Counted from the first letter of the stretch, positions 1 through 9,106 are shown. The stretch: DNA of 64,000 bases from Bifidobacterium miconisargentati (GCF_019331675.1 NZ_JAHBBJ010000004.1:62001-126000); one strand, 5' to 3'. Notes: a model not told the origin generated them from the letters alone. Program-made: numbers and translations.

Positions 1-900
1 CGCGACGGCTACGAGATGACCGTTTCCGACCGCATGGCCGCCGTCGGCGGACAGGTCGCCACGCTCACCACCCCGAACGGCACCTACGAGGGCGTGCCGA
101 TCGCCAAGTTCGGCGAACACCAGGCCCACAACGCGCTCGCCGCGCTCGCCGCCGCCGAAGTGGTGATTCCGGTCAACGGTCCGCTGGACGGCGATCTGGT
201 GGCCGAGGCGCTGAGCTCGGTCCGCATCCCCGGCCGCATCGAGCAGATCCGCACCTCGCCTACCATCATCCTGGACGGCGGCCACAACGTGAACGCCGCC
301 GAGGCCCTGTGCAAGGCCATCGAGGAAAGCTACGACTTCAAGCAGCTGGTCGGCGTGGTGGCCATGATGCGCGACAAGCAGGTTGAGGAATACCTCGGTG
401 TGCTGGAGCCGATCCTGAGCTCCGTGGTGGTGACCGAGAATTCCTGGCGCGACCGCGTGATGCCGGCCGACGAGCTGGAGAAGATCGCCGTGGAGGTGTT
501 CGGCCGCGACCGCGTGGTCAAGGAGGCGAATCTGCCGGACGCCATCCAGACCGCCGTCAACATGGTCGACGCCGAGGACGAGCTCGGCGTGGGCTACGGT
601 CACGGCGTGCTCATCTGCGGCAGCTTCGTGACCGCCGGCGACGCGCGCACCATGCTCGCCGAACACGCCAGCCCCACCATGGCGCAGGCCATGAGCATCC
701 ACCAGCCCGTGGTCGAACCGGACAACGGCACCCAGGGCGATGCCGATGACAATGCCGATGCAGACGCCGAACAGGACGACGACAAGATCGGCCCCGACGA
801 CTTCGACGTGTTCGATGTGCTCGGTCTCGGCAAGCAGAACCAGCGGAACGCCGATTCGGACGACGACCCGTCCGACGAAGGCTCCTCCACGGCCGCATAA
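1..900 (+). CDS. folC: Folylpolyglutamate synthase / dihydrofolate synthase, 5'-truncated
   Basis: The reading frame is open from the first base, so the N-terminus with the P-loop lies outside the window. The visible part is the C-terminal half of a Mur-ligase-fold enzyme, with the ILDGGHNVNAAEAL segment typical of FolC and a later LICGSF motif near the end of the fold. FolC adds glutamate to dihydropteroate and lengthens folate polyglutamate tails in the cytoplasm. After the conserved fold (about base 660) comes an unusually long acidic tail rich in Asp, Asn and Glu, about 75 residues, which is absent from typical FolC and probably disordered. The gene stops 102 bases before smc and both read the same way. 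The family call is firm; the first part of the gene cannot be judged. Confidence 0.88.
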   Translation, partial: RDGYEMTVSDRMAAVGGQVATLTTPNGTYEGVPIAKFGEHQAHNALAALAAAEVVIPVNGPLDGDLVAEALSSVRIPGRIEQIRTSPTIILDGGHNVNAAEALCKAIEESYDFKQLVGVVAMMRDKQVEEYLGVLEPILSSVVVTENSWRDRVMPADELEKIAVEVFGRDRVVKEANLPDAIQTAVNMVDAEDELGVGYGHGVLICGSFVTAGDARTMLAEHASPTMAQAMSIHQPVVEPDNGTQGDADDNADADAEQDDDKIGPDDFDVFDVLGLGKQNQRNADSDDDPSDEGSSTAA

Positions 901-1002
901 CCAGCCGACCGCACCGTCCCGACCCCGCACACGATCCGCACGGCCTCCGTCCCGCATCCGCGACGACGGCGGCCACTCCGGTAACGAACGGCCAGACACC
1001 CC

Positions 1003-4000
1003 ATGTATCTCAAGGAACTCACCCTCAGAGGCTTCAAATCCTTCGCCTCCGCCACCACGCTGCGCTTTGAGCCGGGCATCACGGCGGTGGTGGGCCCCAA
1101 CGGTTCGGGCAAGTCGAACATCGTCGACGCCCTGACATGGGTGATGGGCGAGCAGGGCGCCAGGAACCTGCGCGGCTCGTCGATGGAGGACGTGATCTTC
1201 GCCGGCACGTCCTCCCGGCCGCCGCTCGGCCGCGCGCAGGTGAGCCTGACCATCGACAACGCCGACCATGCGCTCGACATCGACTACACCGAAGTCACCA
1301 TCTCCCGCACCATCTTCCGCAACGGCGGCTCGGAATACGCCATCAACGGCAGCCCCTGCCGTCTGCTTGACATCCAGGAACTGCTCAGCGACACAGGCCT
1401 CGGCCAGCAGATGCACGTCATCGTGGGACAGGGCAGACTGGACGCCATCCTCCGCGCCGACCCGTCCGGCCACCGCGCGTTCATCGAGGAGGCCGCCGGC
1501 ATCCTCAAGCATCGCAAGCGCAAGGAACGTGCGCTGCGCAAGCTGGCCAACACCGAATCGAACCTGAACCGGCTGGACGATCTGCTGGGGGAGATCCGCC
1601 GTCAGATGGGACCCCTCGGCAGGCAGGCCCGCATCTCCCGCAAGGCGGATGCGATCCAGGTGATCGTCCGCGACGCCCAGGCCCGCCTGTACGCCGAGGA
1701 CGCGCAACTCTCAATGCGGCGGCGTGAGACGGTCCGTACCGAACTGATCGACGTTCGTACACGACTGGCCGCCGCCCAACGTGAGCTGGCCCGCGTCAAG
1801 GTCCGCATCGAACAGGTGGAGTCCATCAACTCCGCATCCAGCCCGGCCATCGCCCGGACCAACCAGCAGTGGCATGATCTCGCCCGGATGCAGGAACGGC
1901 TGCGATCGTTGGCACAGCTCGCCGAAGAGCGCGGCAGGTCGCTTGCAAGCCAGATGACGACGAATCTCGGCGAGGATCCGGATGTGCTGCTCGCGCGCGC
2001 CGCGGAACTGGACGCCCAGGCCGAAGGCCAGGCCAAGGCCGTGTCCGACGCGCGCCTCGCGTTCGACAAGGCCACCGAGGAGCGAGCCGGCAACGAGAAA
2101 CAACTGGCCGCCGTACGCCAGACCCTGACCGAACTGCGCCGGACCGTGCAGCAGCGAGACCAGCAAATCGCCCGGTTGCGTGAGCTCATCGCCCGTGAGG
2201 AATCGGCCGTCGAACTGGCGGAAAGCCGTCTGAAGGACCATGCCTCGCAGCGAGGAACGCTGATTCGTCAACGCGACGAGGCGCGCGAACAACTGGAGTC
2301 GTTGCGCGCCGAAGCCGAATCGCAGGGCGACGATGACGGCGCCGCGCTGGATGACGCCCGCGCGAGGCTTGCCGAATGCCGGGACGCGCTAAACGCGCTC
2401 ACCGACCGGCAGCGCGACGTGCAATCCCGCATCATCGCCCTCAAGGCCAAGGCCGATGCGCTGAAGGACACATTGGGCAGCCGCAATGCGTCCGGGGCAT
2501 TGGAGCGTGACCCGGATGTGGACGTGCTGGGTCGTCTCACCGATTTCATCCATGTTGCGGACGGTTGGGAGGAGGCCGTGTCCCACGCGCTCGACCAGTT
2601 CGCGGGTGCGATGGTGGTGCCCGGAACCGGCGACATGCTGCATGCGCTGGAACGCGCACGCGAGGACCGGCTCGGCAAGGCTGTGGTGATCACGGTGACG
2701 GAGACCGGGGGAGCGGACGATCGGCGGATGAACGATGGTGATTCCGCGGGCTCCGATGCCGCGGCGGCTCCGCTGCGTCCGAACGATGGGGGTTCTTCCA
2801 CGGCATCGGTCGATGGGTGCCGTCCGTTGACCGAGCTGATCGTCCCCAATCCCGATGCCGCCGATCCCGCGCGGGCCGCGGCGGTCGTGCGCACGGTGCG
2901 GCTCCTGCTGTCCGATGTCGCGGCCGCGGATACCGCGGAGGAGGCACAGCGATTGACCGCTTCCGGTCGTGCGGCACGTGCGGTGACCCCGAGCGGGGAG
3001 ATGTTCGCCTACGGTGTGGCGGCGATGGGCGGCTCCTCGATCGCGCAGTCGGATCTGCTGCTCGCCGCCCGCCGTGACAAGGCGCTGGCCCAGATCAGGC
3101 AGCTCAACGCCTCACTCGCCGAACTGGACGCGCAGGTGGTGCCGGCCATGGCCGAATGCGATGAGGCCGCGCGCCTCGTGGATCGGGAATCGGCCAAACG
3201 CACCGAAGCCCGGATCCAGGCGCAGCAGGCCGAACGGGCGCTGGCCACGGCGAACGATCGCATGGCCGCCATAGCCAGACAGCTCAAACAGCTGGATGCC
3301 GCGGCCGCCTCCCTCGAAGACGATAGGGATTCGCACCGGCTCAAACTCGCCGATCTCAATCAGGCATTGGCGGACACGCGGTCGTCCACCGCGGATCATG
3401 CCGACTTCGACACGCTGGACGAGCGTGAGCGTTCGCTGGAACAGGCGCTGAACCGGACCCGTGAACGCGAGGTCGCGGCGAAAATCGCCTGGAACGACGC
3501 CAATCGCAAGGCCAATTCGCTGAACCGGCAGGCCGGATTGCTCCGGGACAACGCCAAGGAGGCGTCCGCAAGGCGGGCCCGTCTTGAAGCGGCGAACGAA
3601 CGGCGCCGTGCCGAAGCCGCCCGTCTGCAGGGCGTGGCCGATGACGCGCGCGCGGTGGCCGCGCTGGTCGCCCGCTCGTTGGAGGCGGTGGCCGCGGAAC
3701 GCGATCGTTTGCAGTCGGAAGTGTCAGGGCATGACGCGGAACTGAAGACCTTGCGCGCACGCCGGGATGCCATCGAACCGGATGTCACCGATCTGACCGC
3801 GCGCGAACACGCCTTGGACGTCAACCGCGAGAGGCTGGCCTCCGAAGCCGGTCAGCTCACCCAGAAGATCGCCGACGAGCTTGGCCTCGGCTTGGAGGAG
3901 CTGGTACGTGACTACGGGCCGGACCAGCCGGTGCCGGTGCTGGACGACAACGGCGAACCCATGCCGTTGGACGACGGGGAGGAGGCCCCTGCCGAACCGG

Positions 4001-4743
4001 ATGCCGTTGAAACCGCCGTCGATTCGGGCCGGGGAATCGTTTCACAGTACCGGACCGTGCCGTACGACCGTGCGGAGCAGCGCAGGCGGCTGGACAAGGC
4101 CCGCCACGACCTTGCGGCGCTGGGCAAGGTCAACCCGCTGGCCACCGAGGAATTCGAGGCGTTGCAGGAACGCAACAAATATCTCAACGACCAGCGCGAC
4201 GACGTGGCCAAATCGCGTGACGATCTGATGACGCTGATCCGTGACCTCGATTCCACGATGGTCGAGGTGTTCCGCTCCGCGTTCGAGGACACGGCCAAGG
4301 CCTTCGAGCAGGTGTTCGCCACATTGTTCCCCGGCGGCACGGGACGGTTGCGTCTGGAACGCCCGGATGATCTGCTCACCACCGGCGTGCTGGTGGAGGC
4401 GAGCCCCGCGGGCAAGCGTGTCAAACAGCTGAGCCTGCTGTCCGGCGGCGAACGTTCGCTGACCGCGTTGGCGTTGCTGTTCGCGATCTTCACGGCGCGA
4501 CCGAGCCCGTTCTACGTGATGGACGAGGTCGAGGCCGCGCTGGACGACGTGAACCTGACACGCCTGATCAATGCGCTCGAGGAACTGCGCGAGCACGCCC
4601 AGCTCATCATCATCACCCACCAGCAACGCACGATGTCCATCGCCGACGCGCTCTACGGCGTCACGATGCGCGCCGACGGCGTGACCGCGGTGATCAGCCA
4701 GAAGCTCAGGGAAAAGCAAAAGGCTCTGTTAAACCAAGATTGA
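1003..4743 (+). CDS. smc: Chromosome segregation ATPase SMC
   Basis: SMC forms the ring-shaped condensin with ScpA and ScpB, whose genes are at about 21.4-23.1 kb here, and organises and separates the nucleoid. At 1246 residues it is slightly longer than the usual 1150-1200. Visible parts in order: N-terminal ATPase head with Walker A GPNGSGKS (residues 31-38), long Arg/Glu/Ala-rich coiled coil, hinge around residues 500-700, second coiled coil, and C-terminal head with SGGERS (1147-1152) and Walker B YVMDE (1171-1175). Two oddities. The hinge region carries a low-complexity Asp/Ser/Gly insert (about residues 567-606). The last residues, ALLNQD plus the stop, are encoded by the terminal inverted repeat of an inserted element, so the native C-terminus has been replaced. 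The ATG start gives the canonical MYLKELTLRGFKSF opening. Confidence 0.97.
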   Translation: MYLKELTLRGFKSFASATTLRFEPGITAVVGPNGSGKSNIVDALTWVMGEQGARNLRGSSMEDVIFAGTSSRPPLGRAQVSLTIDNADHALDIDYTEVTISRTIFRNGGSEYAINGSPCRLLDIQELLSDTGLGQQMHVIVGQGRLDAILRADPSGHRAFIEEAAGILKHRKRKERALRKLANTESNLNRLDDLLGEIRRQMGPLGRQARISRKADAIQVIVRDAQARLYAEDAQLSMRRRETVRTELIDVRTRLAAAQRELARVKVRIEQVESINSASSPAIARTNQQWHDLARMQERLRSLAQLAEERGRSLASQMTTNLGEDPDVLLARAAELDAQAEGQAKAVSDARLAFDKATEERAGNEKQLAAVRQTLTELRRTVQQRDQQIARLRELIAREESAVELAESRLKDHASQRGTLIRQRDEAREQLESLRAEAESQGDDDGAALDDARARLAECRDALNALTDRQRDVQSRIIALKAKADALKDTLGSRNASGALERDPDVDVLGRLTDFIHVADGWEEAVSHALDQFAGAMVVPGTGDMLHALERAREDRLGKAVVITVTETGGADDRRMNDGDSAGSDAAAAPLRPNDGGSSTASVDGCRPLTELIVPNPDAADPARAAAVVRTVRLLLSDVAAADTAEEAQRLTASGRAARAVTPSGEMFAYGVAAMGGSSIAQSDLLLAARRDKALAQIRQLNASLAELDAQVVPAMAECDEAARLVDRESAKRTEARIQAQQAERALATANDRMAAIARQLKQLDAAAASLEDDRDSHRLKLADLNQALADTRSSTADHADFDTLDERERSLEQALNRTREREVAAKIAWNDANRKANSLNRQAGLLRDNAKEASARRARLEAANERRRAEAARLQGVADDARAVAALVARSLEAVAAERDRLQSEVSGHDAELKTLRARRDAIEPDVTDLTAREHALDVNRERLASEAGQLTQKIADELGLGLEELVRDYGPDQPVPVLDDNGEPMPLDDGEEAPAEPDAVETAVDSGRGIVSQYRTVPYDRAEQRRRLDKARHDLAALGKVNPLATEEFEALQERNKYLNDQRDDVAKSRDDLMTLIRDLDSTMVEVFRSAFEDTAKAFEQVFATLFPGGTGRLRLERPDDLLTTGVLVEASPAGKRVKQLSLLSGGERSLTALALLFAIFTARPSPFYVMDEVEAALDDVNLTRLINALEELREHAQLIIITHQQRTMSIADALYGVTMRADGVTAVISQKLREKQKALLNQD

Positions 4744-4944
4744 CATGAATCCATGTCTGACTACCCCTCAGTCGGCTTCGCCGACAGCTCGTCCTGCAAC
4801 CAACGACGAACTCCGTTCGCGTCCTATTGGCTCGGCTGTCGCCTCGCACATTGCCTACAAACAGCTCTGCTGTTTGCTTCACGGCGATGTCCTGACAAGG
4901 GGAGCCGAGAATAAGGGCCATGTCAATCTTGGTTTAACAGGGCC
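4722..4944. repeat. 223-bp MITE-like element with 25-bp terminal inverted repeats, long form
   Basis: The ends 4722-4746 and 4920-4944 are inverted copies (one mismatch near the outer end). Inside, 4761-4906 is a 146-bp block present in inverted orientation at 53809-53954 with only about four mismatches. The block starts with the short repeat found all over this window (CTACCCCTCAGTC, then a small hairpin) and ends in GACAAGGGGAGCC. Short copies have only a few bases where this one has about 100 extra bases, including an AAACAG/CTGTTT hairpin. No protein is encoded. The left end contains the smc stop codon. Confidence 0.85.
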
Positions 4945-4949
4945 ATAGC

Positions 4950-4983
4950 AAAAGGGAACCGGCCGAAAGCCGATTCCCTTTTT
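4950..4983. terminator. Bidirectional terminator between smc and the FemAB gene
   Basis: AAAAGGGAA pairs with TTCCCTTTT, with an inner CGGC/GCCG stem and a CGAAA loop. There are A-runs on the left and T-runs on the right, so it can work for both convergent transcripts. Confidence 0.8.
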
Positions 4984-5013
4984 GTCGAATTAGCGGGCTA
5001 AATGCGCAACGCC

Positions 5014-6012
5014 CTACTTCCGCAGCGCCTTGCGCACGCTCTGCAGGGTCTGCAACGCCCAGTAGAACGCCTTCTTGACCGGCACGTCGCGGGCCGGGGC
5101 CACGGGCGTCACCTCTTCGGTGAACTTGGTCTTGAACTCGTTGAGGCCCTTGAGGGACGGCGCGAAACCGGAACCGATGCCCATGAGGTCGTAGTCGGTG
5201 ATGCCCTGGGCGCCCAGAATGCAGCACTCGGAGTAGAGCAGCTTGTCCGTCACATGCAAACGCATGACCTCGTTGCGCATGCCGGCGTAGTAGCGCACGG
5301 CGCGCGTGCCGTTCACGGTCACGATGGACCATGCCACCACGCGGCCCTCGATACGCGCGGCGAACACGCGGCAATGATCCGCGCCCAGCGCCTTGATCAT
5401 GTCGGAGTAGTCGCTCATCGGGGCCGGACGGAAGCCGTCGCGCTTGCCGGTCTCGACCATCACATCGTAGTATTCGGCGAAATCGGCAAGCGCCTGCTGT
5501 GTCTCGTCCGCCACCTCGGCCGGGCACTCGCGCAGCGACTTGCGCACGTCGCGACGGCCGCGGCGCTTCATACGGCCCATGATCGCATCGTCGCCGCCGG
5601 TCACGTCGATGACCACGGTGAAATCGTACGGCACGGTGGACAGCACCTTGTGCGTGCCGCCGGTGTACCAGGTGTCGATGCGCAGGAACGCCACCTTCGT
5701 GTCGGTCTTCCTGACCATGGCCACGATGGCGTCGATCACCTCGCGCTCCTCGGCCTCGCTCGGCTTGGACACCCACGCCGGGCCGTGCATCGAACGCAGG
5801 TAATGGTAGCCATGCGTCTCGAAGTCGATGAACGAGATCACGGCGATGAGCTTGCCGTCGCGCTTGACGAGGTAGTCGCCCCACGGCGTGCGCCCCTCGA
5901 TGTCCGCCTGGAACGCCGACCACACCTTGGTCTGTTCGATCGGCAGCGCGATGCTCGCCTTCGCCGCCTCGGCCTCCAGCGTCTGTCCGTCAACCTTCTC
6001 CAACGTAATCAT
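5014..6012 (-). CDS. FemAB-family peptidoglycan branching aminoacyltransferase
   Basis: This 332-residue protein matches the FemAB/FemX/MurM fold (two GNAT-like domains) that transfers amino acids from aminoacyl-tRNA to the side chain of the third stem-peptide residue of lipid II. Family hallmarks are the central basic segment MKRRGRRDVRKS (about residues 148-159), then the second GNAT lobe with RVVAWSIV and YYAGMRNE, and the closing DLMGIG and GLNEFKTKF motifs. It lies 75 bases downstream of murE on the same strand, so muropeptide synthesis and bridge addition are probably co-expressed. Bifidobacterial peptidoglycan carries Lys or Orn at position 3 with amino-acid cross-bridges, which fits. 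The amino acid it adds cannot be read from sequence. Start ATG at 6012. Confidence 0.88.
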   Translation of the reverse strand: MITLEKVDGQTLEAEAAKASIALPIEQTKVWSAFQADIEGRTPWGDYLVKRDGKLIAVISFIDFETHGYHYLRSMHGPAWVSKPSEAEEREVIDAIVAMVRKTDTKVAFLRIDTWYTGGTHKVLSTVPYDFTVVIDVTGGDDAIMGRMKRRGRRDVRKSLRECPAEVADETQQALADFAEYYDVMVETGKRDGFRPAPMSDYSDMIKALGADHCRVFAARIEGRVVAWSIVTVNGTRAVRYYAGMRNEVMRLHVTDKLLYSECCILGAQGITDYDLMGIGSGFAPSLKGLNEFKTKFTEEVTPVAPARDVPVKKAFYWALQTLQSVRKALRK

Positions 6013-6087
6013 TGAACTGTATGCCTTTTCCTTCTGACTTGCCTGATTACTCGAATCGTCGTCGCCTGAATCGTCCGTTATCGGGCC

Positions 6088-7641
6088 TCACAGGCCGAAC
6101 ATGCGCTCGACCACGCGGTCGTCGCCCTCGAACGGTACATGCTTGTTGTGCTCCTTGATCCAACGCTCGTCGCCCTTGCCGATGATGAGCAGGATGTTGA
6201 AGCGGCCGGCGTGGGCGCGCGCGTCGTACACGGCGTTCATGATGGCCGTCGGACGGTCGGAGATCACCGTGGAGGCCACGTCCTTGTTCGTGATGTAGCC
6301 CTGCATCTCCATGCAGATGTCGATGAACGGTTCGGTGTCCGTATCCTCGGCCGTGAAGATGAAGTTCGCGATGCGGTCCTGCGCCGCCTCGACGATCTCC
6401 TTGCGGCGGTCGTACGCCTTGTTGCCGGCCGAACCGGTGACCAGCGTGATGTGCGGGTGCTCATCGCCCCAACGTTCGTACACGAAATCAAGCAGCGCGG
6501 TCACGGACGCGAAGTTGTGCGCGTAGTCCACGATCGCCAGCGTGTTCGACTGCGGGTCGCGGAACTGCTCCATACGGCCGGCGATGCGCACCGGCTCGAT
6601 GGCATGCAACGGCTTGGTGTCCTCCAGGGACACGCCGGCCGCATGCGCGATGGCGATGGCCGCCGCGGCGTTGAGATAGTTGAAGTCGCCATCGATGGAC
6701 AGGTGGAAGTCGCCCAGCTCGACGTCGTTCGCGGTGATGCGGAACGTGGAGTGCGTGGCGTCCATAGGACGGGCGGTCACGTTCGCCCCGGTACCCTGGT
6801 CGTCCGCGTCATGCAGGGCGAACGTGGTGACCGGAATGCTGGCGAGGGCCGCATCCTGGCGAATCAGGTCCGCGTGCATGCTGTCCGCGCCCAGGACCAG
6901 CGTCTTCGCGTTGGCCACGATCTGGCGCTTGCAGTACAGGTAGTCCTCGAACGTGGGGTGTTCGATGGGGCTGATGTGGTCGGGGGAGATGTTGAGGAAC
7001 GCCGCCACGTCGAAGGTGAGCCCGTAGACGCGGTCCACCTTGTACGCCTGGGAGGAGACCTCCATGACCAGGTACTTCATGCCGTTATCCGCGGCCTCGC
7101 GCATCATGCGGAAGGCGTCCATCGATTCGGGCGTGGTCAGGTCGGACTCCACGTAGGTGTGGCCGTCGAGACAGTTGTCCACGGAGGAGAACAGCGCCGC
7201 CTTGCCGCCGGACACCGCGTTGAGCAGCGCCTGCGTGAAATACGTGGTGGTGGTCTTGCCCTTGGTGCCGGTGATGCCGATCACCGTCAGCTCGTCCTGC
7301 GGGCGGCCGTAGAACGCCGCGGACAGCAGGCTCATCGCCTTGCGCGAGTCGGTGACGATGAGGCCGGGGGCGTCGGTCACCGAGGAATAGTCGGTCTCGG
7401 CCATGTACGCCTGGAGACCCTTGGCGTCGATGCCCTCCAGGTATTCGGCCTTGAAGCGGCCCTTGCAGCACAGAAGCGTGCCGGGCGTCACCTTGCGGGT
7501 ATCGTACGTGATCGCCGCGAACGGGTTGTCGGCGGCGTCAATCCGCGTGGCGTCATCGGTCCATACATCGTTCTTGATGATCTCGCGCAGCAGATGGTGT
7601 TCCCTGAGCAGTGCGGCGGCGGAAGCCAAAGTCAAAGCCAT
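6088..7641 (-). CDS. murE: UDP-N-acetylmuramoyl-tripeptide synthetase, probable Lys/Orn type
   Basis: MurE is the cytoplasmic ATP-dependent ligase that adds the third amino acid to UDP-MurNAc-L-Ala-D-Glu. At 517 residues it is family length. The Mur-ligase P-loop GTKGKTTT is at residues 125-132. The N-domain (1-115), central ATPase domain and C-terminal domain are all present, with the VDYAHN segment opening the C-terminal domain. The DNPR motif that selects meso-diaminopimelate is absent. The equivalent stretch reads FTAEDTDTEPF, so a Lys or Orn substrate is expected. Upstream on the minus strand are an SD-like AGGGAGA close to the ATG and a TAGAAT -10 box at 7672-7677. Divergent from the sigma factor gene. 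Confidence 0.93.
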   Translation of the reverse strand: MALTLASAAALLREHHLLREIIKNDVWTDDATRIDAADNPFAAITYDTRKVTPGTLLCCKGRFKAEYLEGIDAKGLQAYMAETDYSSVTDAPGLIVTDSRKAMSLLSAAFYGRPQDELTVIGITGTKGKTTTTYFTQALLNAVSGGKAALFSSVDNCLDGHTYVESDLTTPESMDAFRMMREAADNGMKYLVMEVSSQAYKVDRVYGLTFDVAAFLNISPDHISPIEHPTFEDYLYCKRQIVANAKTLVLGADSMHADLIRQDAALASIPVTTFALHDADDQGTGANVTARPMDATHSTFRITANDVELGDFHLSIDGDFNYLNAAAAIAIAHAAGVSLEDTKPLHAIEPVRIAGRMEQFRDPQSNTLAIVDYAHNFASVTALLDFVYERWGDEHPHITLVTGSAGNKAYDRRKEIVEAAQDRIANFIFTAEDTDTEPFIDICMEMQGYITNKDVASTVISDRPTAIMNAVYDARAHAGRFNILLIIGKGDERWIKEHNKHVPFEGDDRVVERMFGL

Positions 7642-7743
7642 AAATCGTTCTCCCTGTTGTTAGCCGATTAGCCATTCTACAAGGAGGCTGTATCGTGGCG
7701 TGGCTCACACGTCATCGGCCACGATATGGGCACATGATTTGGC

Positions 7744-7749
7744 TAGAAT
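7744..7749 (+). promoter_or_regulatory. Candidate -10 box (TAGAAT) for a leaderless sigma factor mRNA
   Basis: TAGAAT ends 8 bases before the GTG at 7758, and no Shine-Dalgarno sequence lies between. If transcription starts the usual 6-8 nt after a -10 box, the message begins at the start codon itself. This supports GTG 7758 rather than an upstream codon as the start. Confidence 0.5.
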
Positions 7750-7757
7750 GGGCAACC

Positions 7758-8621
7758 GTGACGACAAGCGAAGCGATCGAGCAGTCCGGTGCAACCGGCG
7801 GATTGGGGCAGGAAACGGCATCTGCGGCGGAGGGCGTGGACCCTCGGACCGCGGGACCGGCGGCGGGCGAATCCGTGGCCGCCAAGCGCGCCCGGTTCGA
7901 ACGGCTCGCCATGCCCGCCGTCAATGCGCTGTACCGTCAGGCGATGAAGCTGACGAACAACCCCGACGACGCTCAGGATCTGGTGCAGGACACGTTCGAA
8001 CGCGGGTTCAAGGCCTTCGACTCCTTCCAGGAGGGATCCAACTTCGAGGCGTGGATGACCACCATCGAACGCAACGCCTATTTCAACCAGTACGCCAAAG
8101 CCAAGCGTCGTCCGCAGCGCGCCAACGACTCGACTGGCGAATACGACGACTGGGATATCTACGATGCCGCCGAGCACACGTCGGACGGTCTCAAATCCGC
8201 GGAGGAGGAGTATCTGGACGCCTTCGCCCCCGAGGAGATCATGGCCGCGCTCGCCAAGCTTTCCCCGGAACGCCGCCAGGTGTTCATCGACGCGGCGATC
8301 GACGGCAAGTCATACCAGCAGGTGGCGGACGAGCAGGGCGTGAAGATCGGCACGGTGATGAGCCGGCTGAACCGCGCGCGCACGCAGCTGAAGCGTGAGC
8401 TGGCGTCCTATGCGCGCGAACGCGGGTACCTGCCGGCCGTGGACAAAGACAAGGGCGTGGACGATTCCGGCCGACCGGCCTCGCGGGTGGGTTCACCATC
8501 CGCGAAGTCCGGCGAAACCGGGCGTGGAACGGCCGAACGAGTCCATAATGGAAATGGTAATGATGAGGCGGCTTCCGGCAGGGGAGTCGCGTATACCCGT
8601 ATGGGGGAGGAGAGGCGATGA
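7758..8621 (+). CDS. ECF (SigH/SigR-like) RNA polymerase sigma factor
   Basis: This 287-residue protein has sigma region 2 (NALYRQAMKLTNNPDDAQDL through FEAWMTTIERNAYFNQY, roughly residues 53-113) and region 4 with a helix-turn-helix (LSPERRQVF to TVMSRLNRARTQLKREL, about 170-212). The RNAYFNQYAKAKRRP stretch is close to the actinobacterial SigR/SigH redox-stress group. A C-terminal extension of about 70 polar residues follows region 4, unlike typical SigR. The last codons overlap the next gene in an ATGA junction, so the two are translationally coupled, as expected for a sigma/anti-sigma pair. Start taken as GTG 7758 because of the -10 box just upstream; an in-frame ATG at 7695 would place the -10 box inside the coding region. 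Confidence 0.88.
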   Translation: MTTSEAIEQSGATGGLGQETASAAEGVDPRTAGPAAGESVAAKRARFERLAMPAVNALYRQAMKLTNNPDDAQDLVQDTFERGFKAFDSFQEGSNFEAWMTTIERNAYFNQYAKAKRRPQRANDSTGEYDDWDIYDAAEHTSDGLKSAEEEYLDAFAPEEIMAALAKLSPERRQVFIDAAIDGKSYQQVADEQGVKIGTVMSRLNRARTQLKRELASYARERGYLPAVDKDKGVDDSGRPASRVGSPSAKSGETGRGTAERVHNGNGNDEAASGRGVAYTRMGEERR

Positions 8622-8905
8622 ACAATCAGATCGAGCGGACTCGTCATATCTCCATCACCCGTACCGGGGCGGACGGTTCGGTCAGCCAGACCGAAGTGCA
8701 TATCACGGAGATTTCCGGCATGTCCGATGTCGCCGATGCGGCAGTCTCCGGTGATGGCTGTTTCGATCCGTCCAGCTGTTGCAGCGCGCGCGAACAGGCG
8801 ATGATCGCCTCGTTGCGTGCCTATCTGCGGCCTGATGTGGCACCGGAGTGCTTGATGGCCAAGCTCAAGGCCACGCTGGACCACTGTTGCGGCGACGGCA
8901 AGTAG
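8618..8905 (+). CDS. Small Cys-rich candidate anti-sigma factor (RsrA-like position)
   Basis: The protein has 95 residues and six cysteines: C48, C54, C55, C78, C90 and C91, with H89 next to the last pair. Overlap with the sigma gene stop (ATGA) and an upstream GGGGGAGGAGAGG give strong coupling. Zinc anti-sigma factors of the RsrA group hold zinc through a His-x3-Cys-x2-Cys motif. That exact spacing is not seen here, so a redox or metal switch is inferred from Cys content and gene context rather than from the motif. The C-terminal half (REQAMIASLRAYLRPDVAPECLMAKLKATL region) resembles the helix by which small actinobacterial anti-sigma proteins of the mycothiol system clasp their sigma. No membrane segment, so it would act in the cytoplasm. 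Confidence 0.68.
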   Translation: MNNQIERTRHISITRTGADGSVSQTEVHITEISGMSDVADAAVSGDGCFDPSSCCSAREQAMIASLRAYLRPDVAPECLMAKLKATLDHCCGDGK

Positions 8906-8935
8906 GTCTCTTTCTATGGCTTAGCGGTTGACCGC

Positions 8936-9020
8936 TGGCTGGCCGGGGTATGCGGTTCCCGACACACTCAAGGCCGTTCGGCCAAGCCTACGGTCTGGAA
9001 CCGCATACCCCGGCCAGCCA
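8936..9020. repeat. Palindromic hairpin repeat, copy A (24-bp stem, conserved 31-nt loop)
   Basis: Arms 8936-8959 and 8997-9020 are perfectly complementary. The central 8963-8993 is identical, in reverse complement, to the loop of the element at 43140-43226 and contains its own GGCC/GGCC mini-stem. The stem arms are related to those of the other copy but carry several compensatory differences. It lies after the sigma/anti-sigma operon and could also act as its transcription stop, although no T-run follows. Confidence 0.9.
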
Positions 9021-9106
9021 CCTCCGTTCCGTTGGATGGTTCCGCTTGTGAACCGGCCCGTAGAAGTCGATGTCAGGCGGTGTTGCGGAATGGGCCGAAT
9101 ACGAAG

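Noticed and set aside
2700..2820. Possible frameshift in the SMC hinge because of the low-complexity insert
   Set aside because: The frame is continuous, both sides align with the hinge order, and short acidic/Ser inserts are seen in several proteins of this window.
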